38,665 nt of DNA. Source: Syntrophorhabdaceae bacterium PtaU1.Bin034. GTDB taxonomy: Bacteria; Desulfobacterota_G; Syntrophorhabdia; Syntrophorhabdales; WCHB1-27. The position numbers were made by a program, and so were the translations under genes. The notes below the pieces were generated by a model. It was given only the letters and a program-made list of their open reading frames with translations. It did not search any database and was not told the origin of the DNA. Below are positions 33,219-38,665 of the stretch, piece after piece. Where the stretch lies: positions 1 through 38,665 of the forward strand of contig MVRP01000022.1 of assembly GCA_002067405.1 (NCBI GenBank), given 5' to 3'. Positions within the stretch are counted from its first letter, which is position 1. The number at the start of each line of letters is the position of its first letter.

Positions 33219-34948
33219 GAACATTCGATCCCATAACACTTGAGATCCTCTGGCGAAGGCTCATCTCCATCGTGGACGAGGCAGACGGCACGGTCGCCCG
33301 TACCGCTTTCTCCAGCCTGCTCCGCGATGCCCATGACTACACCTGCATGTTCACCGACCGGAAAGGACGCGAGCTTGCTCAAGGTTCTTTCGCGACCCCC
33401 GGACAGTCGGGCGCTATGGCCCTCGGTATAAAGAATCTCGTCAACAGGCTCCCGCTGGACACGTACAATCCGGGGGACATTTTTATCACGAATGATCCAT
33501 GGGCCCTATCCGGCCATCTCAACGACGTGTGCGTCATGAGCCCCATTTTTTACAAGGAGAGGGTGGTCGCCTTTACCGCCTGCGTGTTCCACCATTCCGA
33601 TATCGGCGGCCGCGTCTCGTCCGATAACCACGAAGTTTTTGAGGAAGGCCTCTTCATCCCCCTTGTCAAGCTTTATGATGGAGGCGTGCTCAACGAGTCG
33701 GTGGTGGAGATGATCCGCTGGAACGTGCGCACGCCCGAGGAGGTTGTGGGAGATATTCGCTCGCAGATCGCGGCCAACCACGTGTGCGCCGAAAAGATAT
33801 GCCAGATGCTCAAAGACAACGATATGGACGACCTCGACGATCTGGCCGATCAGATCATCGGCCGGACCGAGAGAAGCATGAGAGAGGAGATCGAGAAGAT
33901 CCCGGACGGCGTGTATCAGGCGGAAGGCATTGTGGAGCAGATGAAGGGCAAGGGCGACGTGGTGATCAAGGCCAGGATCGAGGTGAAGGGCAGCGATATC
34001 TTTGTTGACCTCGACGGCTCGTCCGGGCAGGTGGACTGGGGCGGTAACGTGGTATTCAACTTCACCTATGCCTATGTCTTTATGGCGATGAAGAGCATGT
34101 TCGGGCCCGATATCCCGAATAATGACGGTTGTGCAGCACCCATCCATTTGAAGGCCCCCGAGGGAACGGTGGTCAACTGCAAATTTCCCGCAGCGGTCGC
34201 AGCCCGGCTTGTCATAGGGCACTTCCTGACCGAGATCATTTACCGGGCCCTGGCCACCGCATTGCCGAAAAAGGTGATCGCTGCGAGCGGCGGCACACCG
34301 GCAACGATGAATGTATTTTACGGAAAGAGAAACGACGGCAGACCGTGGCATTCCGTCATCATCAGGGGTGGAGGCATGGGGGCCGGCGCCCTCAACGACG
34401 GGAATTACGTCTATATCTTTCCTGCCAATGGCGCGGGCACGCCTGTTGAGATATTCGAAAGCGATACCCCTCTCATTGTTGAGAAAAGGGAGCTCCTTCC
34501 TGATTCTGGGGGTGCCGGGAAGATGAAAGGCGGGGTGGGGAAGAGGATCGTTTTCAGGATTCCCGACGACGGATACGCCCCGATGCCTCCTGTGAACCTC
34601 GGCATGCAGGCCGGGCGCTTCGTCTACGCCCCGGAAGGGCTGTTCGGCGGCAAGCAGGGAAAAGGAGCGCAGTTCCTCGTGAACGGTGTCCCCGGGAACC
34701 CCTATGGGCTTACCCAGATGAAGCCGGGGGATGTGGTGACCATCGATGCACCCGGCGGGGGCGGCTACGGCGATCCTTTCGAGCGTGAGCTTGAAATGGT
34801 GGAAACAGATGTGGCCGAAGGGTACGTCACTATCGAGAAAGCCAGGGAAGAATACGGGGTGGTTATCGATCCCGTAACGATGAAGGCAAATGAGGGCGCC
34901 ACCGGGAAGCTGAGAAACAGATCGAAAAAGCGATCTTCGAGACAATAG
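33215..34948 (+). CDS. hyuB: HyuB-type amidohydrolase subunit
   Basis: The 577-aa product is the second subunit of the HyuAB pair. It begins with the family signature Phe-Asp-Pro-Ile-Thr-Leu-Glu-Ile-Leu-Trp. It carries Thr-Asn-Asp-Pro-Trp-x5-His-Leu-Asn-Asp and His-His-Ser-Asp-Ile-Gly-Gly, whose Asp and His residues probably bind metal, and ends with Ala-Pro-Gly-Gly-Gly-Gly-Tyr-Gly-Asp-Pro. Length is normal. The ATG lies inside the end of hyuA (ATGA overlap), so the two are translationally coupled. It acts in the cytoplasm with HyuA. Confidence 0.9.
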   Translation: MRTFDPITLEILWRRLISIVDEADGTVARTAFSSLLRDAHDYTCMFTDRKGRELAQGSFATPGQSGAMALGIKNLVNRLPLDTYNPGDIFITNDPWALSGHLNDVCVMSPIFYKERVVAFTACVFHHSDIGGRVSSDNHEVFEEGLFIPLVKLYDGGVLNESVVEMIRWNVRTPEEVVGDIRSQIAANHVCAEKICQMLKDNDMDDLDDLADQIIGRTERSMREEIEKIPDGVYQAEGIVEQMKGKGDVVIKARIEVKGSDIFVDLDGSSGQVDWGGNVVFNFTYAYVFMAMKSMFGPDIPNNDGCAAPIHLKAPEGTVVNCKFPAAVAARLVIGHFLTEIIYRALATALPKKVIAASGGTPATMNVFYGKRNDGRPWHSVIIRGGGMGAGALNDGNYVYIFPANGAGTPVEIFESDTPLIVEKRELLPDSGGAGKMKGGVGKRIVFRIPDDGYAPMPPVNLGMQAGRFVYAPEGLFGGKQGKGAQFLVNGVPGNPYGLTQMKPGDVVTIDAPGGGGYGDPFERELEMVETDVAEGYVTIEKAREEYGVVIDPVTMKANEGATGKLRNRSKKRSSRQ

Positions 34949-34973
34949 AGCGGTATGGTAAACTTGGCCTGCC

Positions 34974-36206
34974 ATGCATGAAACAATCTTTGACCTCTTG
35001 GCCTCTTGCCGGACCAGGCTGATTTACACCGGCCATGAACCGGGGTATTTGCCGTCAAAATCGCTCGCCGGTGACTTCCCGTGGATTCGTGCTCACGCGT
35101 GTGTCAACGAGAAGGCAGCCTTTGAAATGGCCCTCGCCGGCCCTTACGCGGGTAAAAGGGCAGCCTGCATCTTCTCGGCCGGAGGAGTGTACGAAGCGCT
35201 TGACCCGCTGATGAGCTCAGCCTATACAGGGGTGAAGGGTGGCTTCGTCATCCTTTGCGTCAAGGAAGGGGATCTCGATGTAACACCCCTCGGCCCTTTT
35301 TCGAAGCTGCCGGTGCTCGTCTCAGACGGCGCTGCCTCGCAACTCGGAGAAACATTGAGATTCGCTTTCGATCTGTCCGAACGCCATGAGATTCCGTGTA
35401 TCGTCGAAACCTTGCCCCCGGAAGACGCGAAGAGACCGGCTGATGTGGCGGTGCCGGATGAAACAGTGTCGCGGTTCGTGAAGGACCCGTCACGGTGGGC
35501 CGCAACCCCGAAATTCAGGTACGAGCTTCACGGGGCGCTCAATAAAAAGGTTGAGAGGATTCGCGAGGAGTTCGAAACGTACGAGGGGAATGAGCAGGTG
35601 CCAGGCGGCAACAGAGGCGTAATTACCCACCGCGCATGCAGGAACGGCCATTGGCACGCGGACACGGGCGTGCTCAATCTCGGCTCGGTTTTTCCGCTGC
35701 CGAGGAAGCTCGTATCAGCGTTCATTGCAAGAACGGAAGAGGTGCAGATCGCAGAGGGCCCCTATCCGGCGATCGAGATTCAGATCGCGCAAAAAGAACG
35801 TATCGTGGGGCGGCTCGATCGGGGGACGTCCCGGATCCAATCATCGCCTCCGTCGAAAAATGGTGAAACCCTGTTTGGCCTGAAGGTGGTGAGGGATACC
35901 CTTGGCCCGGCCTCCTCGATAAATATCGCGCACGGCATGGTGACTTCAGGGGCACAGGCGGAGGTGCTCGCCCTGACCGATGAACAGGCTTTTTTCCATT
36001 CCGGCCTTCCGGCCTTTGTTAACACCCTCTACAATGGGTCGTCGTACCTGCTTGTCATAAAGACCCTGGGTGCAGCCGAAGAATTGAAACGCTCGTTGGA
36101 AGGCTTTGGCTTCCGCAATTACTTCTACATTGCAAACATCGGCGAGATTGAGCGCTACAAGGAGAGCGGGGAATTGACCGTGCTTTTGTATGAAGGCGAC
36201 CTATGA
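34974..36206 (+). CDS. Degenerate IorA paralogue without TPP or ferredoxin motifs
   Basis: This 410-aa protein can be followed along IorA encoded at 36782-38557 but lacks its key parts. The N-terminal half keeps the sense of the pyrimidine domain: His-Glu-Pro-Gly-Tyr-Leu-Pro-Ser replaces Tyr-Pro-Gly-Thr-Pro-Ser, Cys-Val-Asn-Glu-Lys-Ala at 43-48 matches Ser-Val-Asn-Glu-Arg-Val, and Ala-Tyr-Thr-Gly-Val-Lys-Gly-Gly is at 83-90. The C-terminal half ends in a remnant of the TPP-binding domain: Ala-Leu-Thr-Asp-Glu-Gln-Ala-Phe-Phe-His (333-342) stands where IorA has Ile-Gly-Asp-Ser-Thr-Phe-Phe-His. The Gly-Asp-Ser and Asn-Gly TPP motif, the Cys-Ala-Gly-Cys-Pro-His segment and the two ferredoxin motifs are gone. 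The frame is intact and overlaps iorB by four bases, so it is probably expressed, as a structural or regulatory subunit. The ATG at 34974 has no strong ribosome site. Confidence 0.75.
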   Translation: MHETIFDLLASCRTRLIYTGHEPGYLPSKSLAGDFPWIRAHACVNEKAAFEMALAGPYAGKRAACIFSAGGVYEALDPLMSSAYTGVKGGFVILCVKEGDLDVTPLGPFSKLPVLVSDGAASQLGETLRFAFDLSERHEIPCIVETLPPEDAKRPADVAVPDETVSRFVKDPSRWAATPKFRYELHGALNKKVERIREEFETYEGNEQVPGGNRGVITHRACRNGHWHADTGVLNLGSVFPLPRKLVSAFIARTEEVQIAEGPYPAIEIQIAQKERIVGRLDRGTSRIQSSPPSKNGETLFGLKVVRDTLGPASSINIAHGMVTSGAQAEVLALTDEQAFFHSGLPAFVNTLYNGSSYLLVIKTLGAAEELKRSLEGFGFRNYFYIANIGEIERYKESGELTVLLYEGDL

Positions 36207-36760
36207 AACTGGAAATCGTCTGCACCGGGATCGGGGGCAGGGGCGTGCTGCTCGCCTCGGCAGTCCTGATTGAGACTGCCGTATTCGCCGGCTTTCACGC
36301 GATGGCATCGGATGAGCTGGGAATGAGCCAGCGGGGCGGATCGGTCGTGTCCATGGTCAAGGTCGGCATATTTAAAAGTCCTTTTGTAGGCAGGGAAAAT
36401 GCGGATGCGATCCTCTCTTTTGAGGAGAGCGAGTTTTACCGTAATCTTCCCTTCCTGAAAAGGGGCGGTCTCGCGATCGTGAACTCCCGGAGTAAGGAGT
36501 TACCGGCCGCGGTGAAGGAGATGCTCGATGCGAGGAACGTCAGGACCTGTTTGGTTGACGCAGACGGCATAGCGGGAAGCCACGGATCGATACAGGCCTC
36601 CAATATGGCCATGCTTGGTTTTTTTTCCCACTTCTCCATCGGGCCCTATTCCTTTGAGAACATTTTGGCCGGGATCGGCCGGAGAGTGGCCCCACGGCTC
36701 CTCGACATGAACAGGGCCGTGTGCGGGGCAGGGAAGGATGAAGCCGGCAAAAGGCTGTAA
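36203..36760 (+). CDS. iorB: Indolepyruvate:ferredoxin oxidoreductase beta subunit
   Basis: The 185-aa protein belongs to the gamma-domain family of 2-oxoacid:ferredoxin oxidoreductases. Gly-Ile-Gly-Gly-Arg-Gly-Val-Leu-Leu-Ala-Ser is at residues 9-19 and Gly-Met-Ser-Gln-Arg-Gly-Gly-Ser-Val near 40-48, both as in IorB. It forms the CoA-binding part of the enzyme with IorA, which converts an aryl pyruvate and CoA to arylacetyl-CoA, CO2 and reduced ferredoxin. It overlaps the degenerate paralogue upstream by four bases and precedes iorA by 21. Confidence 0.9.
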   Translation: MKLEIVCTGIGGRGVLLASAVLIETAVFAGFHAMASDELGMSQRGGSVVSMVKVGIFKSPFVGRENADAILSFEESEFYRNLPFLKRGGLAIVNSRSKELPAAVKEMLDARNVRTCLVDADGIAGSHGSIQASNMAMLGFFSHFSIGPYSFENILAGIGRRVAPRLLDMNRAVCGAGKDEAGKRL

Positions 36761-36781
36761 CGAACAGGGACAGAGGTTTCA

Positions 36782-38557
36782 TTGGGTATTTCTGAAGTGG
36801 AAGTAATGATTGGGAACCAGGCAATTGCCCTTGGGCTTGTCGAGGCAGGAATCGACCTCGCCGCCGCGTATCCCGGGACACCGAGCTCGGAAATATTGCC
36901 TGCCGTGACCGAATTCAAGAAAAGGCTGAAAAGAGATATCCATATTGAATGGTCGGTGAACGAACGGGTCGCCATGGAAGTCGCCTTCGGTGCAGCCATG
37001 GCCGGAAAGAAGGCGGTCTGCATGATGAAACAGGTTGGCCTCAATGTGGCCTTTCCCCCTTTTATCAAGGGGAGAGAGGCGGCCATAAGAGGCGGACTTC
37101 TCATCGTTTCCTGCGACGACCCGGGACCGCAATCATCCCAGACCGAGCAGGATTCCAGGCTCATCGGCACGCTTTTCGGCGTGCCCGTATTCGATGCCCC
37201 GTCTCCGGTTGAGGCACGGCTTCTGGCATCCCACGCCATGTCATATTCGGTAATGCACAAGATCCCTGTGATCCTGCGATCGACCCACAGGGTGAGCCAT
37301 GCGAGGGAAGCGATCTGTCTCGATAATCCGGCAACAGAAAAAACAGCGCGCCTCGATGACGGGCTGAAAACGTCCGGCGGATCACGTTTTGGCATCGTTG
37401 CATCGGGCATGACCTACAACGTGATAGCCGATGTGCTTTCGGACCTCGGTATGGAGGAGGCTGTTTCGCTTTACAAGGTCGTCCGAATCTTTCCTTTTTC
37501 GAACGATCTTTTTGAATTCGCCCGAAGTATTGAGAACCTCCTCGTTGTCGAGGAAACGGATGAGGTGCTGGAGGCGCTCATCGGGGACAGGACCAGGGTT
37601 TTCGGAAGGAAGAGCGGCCACGTCCCGCGTCAGGGCGAGCTCACCTATGACGTCATGAGAGGGATTGTGCAAAAAGTGGCTGGCGAGCTGGGCATTCCGA
37701 TAACCGCCTTTTCTGCGGATACCACTATTGAAGCTGCCATAAGCACCGTCTCTTTTCCTCAACGTCCTCCCAGGCTTTGCGCCGGTTGCCCCCACCGGGC
37801 CTCCTTCTACGCGATGAGACAGGCGTTCCCGAAAGCCGTTTTTCCGGGAGACATAGGATGTTACACCCTCGGAATATCCCAGGGGGCCGTCGACACCTGC
37901 CTTGATATGGGCTCGAGCGTCGGTCTTGCCGCCGGCTTCTTCAACACCTTTGATCAGGACGGCGCCTCTGTCTCCATCCTTGCATCGATCGGTGATTCGA
38001 CGTTTTTCCACGCGGCCCTTCCGCTACTCTATGACGCAGTGAGGAAGGGCGGGCGTTTCATCATCATTATAATGGACAACGGCACCACGGCCATGACGGG
38101 AATGCAGCCGACCCCGCAGAGCGGGATGAGGGCCGAAGGCGCCGGTGATCATCCGATTCCCATAGAACACGTGGTGAAAGGCCTTGGGGCAGAATTCCTG
38201 AAAATAATCGATCCTTATGACATTCCGGGAATGATCAGGACGATCCGGGAGGCGGAAACCCATTTGAAGCAGGGCGGGAAGGGGCCGGCTGTGGTCATCG
38301 CCCGACGTCCATGTCTTCTTTTCGTCAAGGCGGGGAAGGGCGGTCTCGGAAAGCCCGTCGATCTCACCACCGACTGCACCGGATGCAGGAGGTGCGTGGA
38401 CCTCTTCGGCTGTCCCGGTTTCCGGTTCGATGAATCGGAACAAAAGGTAAGGCTCGACGAAGCGCTATGTGTGAGTTGTGGTGTCTGTCTTTTTGTGTGC
38501 CCGCAAAAAACGAAAGGGAAGGGGAGGCGGGCAGGAGAGTTCGAAAAAACTCAATAA
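36782..38557 (+). CDS. iorA: Indolepyruvate:ferredoxin oxidoreductase alpha subunit
   Basis: This 591-aa protein carries the pyrimidine domain (Ala-Tyr-Pro-Gly-Thr-Pro-Ser-Ser-Glu near residue 30), Met-Lys-Gln-Val-Gly-Leu-Asn-Val-Ala, and the TPP-binding domain with Cys-Ala-Gly-Cys-Pro-His, Gly-Asp-Ile-Gly-Cys-Tyr and Gly-Asp-Ser-Thr-Phe-Phe-His ... Asp-Asn-Gly-Thr-Thr-Ala-Met-Thr-Gly. At the C-terminus is a two-cluster ferredoxin domain (Cys532, 535, 538, 544 and Cys563, 566, 569, 573). All catalytic parts of IorA are present. The start is TTG at 36782, with a weak GAGG site upstream. Indole-, phenyl- or hydroxyphenyl-pyruvate are the known substrates. The reduced ferredoxin made could drive the Hcr-type reductase encoded at 11110-14875. 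Confidence 0.92.
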   Translation: MGISEVEVMIGNQAIALGLVEAGIDLAAAYPGTPSSEILPAVTEFKKRLKRDIHIEWSVNERVAMEVAFGAAMAGKKAVCMMKQVGLNVAFPPFIKGREAAIRGGLLIVSCDDPGPQSSQTEQDSRLIGTLFGVPVFDAPSPVEARLLASHAMSYSVMHKIPVILRSTHRVSHAREAICLDNPATEKTARLDDGLKTSGGSRFGIVASGMTYNVIADVLSDLGMEEAVSLYKVVRIFPFSNDLFEFARSIENLLVVEETDEVLEALIGDRTRVFGRKSGHVPRQGELTYDVMRGIVQKVAGELGIPITAFSADTTIEAAISTVSFPQRPPRLCAGCPHRASFYAMRQAFPKAVFPGDIGCYTLGISQGAVDTCLDMGSSVGLAAGFFNTFDQDGASVSILASIGDSTFFHAALPLLYDAVRKGGRFIIIIMDNGTTAMTGMQPTPQSGMRAEGAGDHPIPIEHVVKGLGAEFLKIIDPYDIPGMIRTIREAETHLKQGGKGPAVVIARRPCLLFVKAGKGGLGKPVDLTTDCTGCRRCVDLFGCPGFRFDESEQKVRLDEALCVSCGVCLFVCPQKTKGKGRRAGEFEKTQ

Positions 38558-38572
38558 GGTGAGGAGGATTAT

Positions 38573-38665
38573 ATGAAAAGGTTCTTGATGTGTCTCATCG
38601 CACTAACCCTTTTTTCCGCCTTTCTCTCGGGATATCCCACACCCGGATACTCCCAGGCCACTATC
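38573..38665 (+). CDS. N-terminus of an exported protein, cut by the window end
   Basis: The ATG at 38573 has a strong GAGGAGGA site and follows the iorA stop by 15 bases. The 31 visible residues form a classical signal peptide: Met-Lys-Arg, a hydrophobic core rich in Leu and Ala, then a Pro- and Gly-containing segment ending Tyr-Ser-Gln-Ala. An ABC- or TRAP-type periplasmic binding protein would suit the context, but nothing in the visible part shows the family. Confidence 0.7.
   Translation, partial: MKRFLMCLIALTLFSAFLSGYPTPGYSQATI

Noticed and set aside
31116..34948. HyuA/HyuB as an acetone or acetophenone carboxylase
   Set aside because: The small extra subunits of those carboxylases are missing, and the upstream molybdenum hydroxylase fits lactam opening better. 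Not excluded.
1..38665. CRISPR arrays, tRNA or rRNA genes, insertion sequences, prophage genes
   Set aside because: No regularly spaced repeats, no recognisable structural RNA and no transposase, integrase or phage protein could be found by eye on either strand.

Overview
The window looks like part of the chromosome of a strictly anaerobic, aromatic-degrading bacterium of the former Deltaproteobacteria, perhaps a Syntrophorhabdus-like syntroph or a sulfate reducer. This is inferred from the gene set: a benzoyl-CoA-pathway-type molybdenum reductase, a TRAP transporter, ETF with FixC/FixX, a GAF-type sigma-54 activator and a ferredoxin-linked 2-oxoacid oxidoreductase. No rRNA or tRNA gene, CRISPR array, transposase or integrase was seen.

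Layout. Positions 1-7250 are mixed housekeeping and regulatory DNA: the 3' part of a TolC-type outer-membrane protein, a response regulator overlapping an alpha-glucan phosphorylase (minus strand), about 1 kb without a credible gene, a small secreted protein, a GAF/AAA+/Fis sigma-54 activator, and a broken GAF-regulator remnant. Positions 7359-10385 (minus) encode a DctPQM TRAP transporter, preceded by a methylmalonyl-CoA-epimerase-like VOC protein (10498-10935). Positions 11110-14875 (minus) encode a 4-hydroxybenzoyl-CoA-reductase-type enzyme (HcrB-HcrC-HcrA). A shared control region at about 14.9-15.0 kb separates it from a long plus-strand series: class III CoA-transferase, MeaB-like GTPase, two acyl-CoA dehydrogenases, EtfB, EtfA, FixC, FixX and a GntR/FCD regulator (to 23706). 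Next come a B12-dependent acyl-CoA mutase (small and large subunits), a PaaK-type aryl-CoA ligase, a second three-subunit molybdenum hydroxylase, HyuA/HyuB-type ATP-dependent amidohydrolase subunits, and a degenerate IorA, IorB and true IorA. The window ends in the signal peptide of another exported protein.

How the genes may work together. The combination of aryl-CoA ligase, Mo hydroxylase, hydantoinase-like ATPase pair, class III CoA-transferase, split B12 mutase with MeaB and acyl-CoA dehydrogenase matches the anaerobic indole-3-acetate (auxin) pathway described for Aromatoleum aromaticum (iaa genes). There indoleacetate is oxidised to an oxindole, the lactam is opened to aminophenylsuccinate, which is activated to its CoA ester, rearranged by a B12 mutase to an aminobenzylmalonyl-CoA and oxidatively decarboxylated towards 2-aminobenzoyl-CoA. 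Here the module also has an indolepyruvate oxidoreductase (entry from tryptophan), an epimerase-like protein for the mutase product, an electron outlet from ETF to quinone, and an Hcr-type reductase that could act on a downstream aryl-CoA. Three copies of the operator GTATAC-N-GTATAC lie before the epimerase, in the hcr/CoA-transferase control region and before the mutase. They tie these units together and are probably read by the local GntR protein. The substrate assignment is an inference; family assignments are mostly secure.
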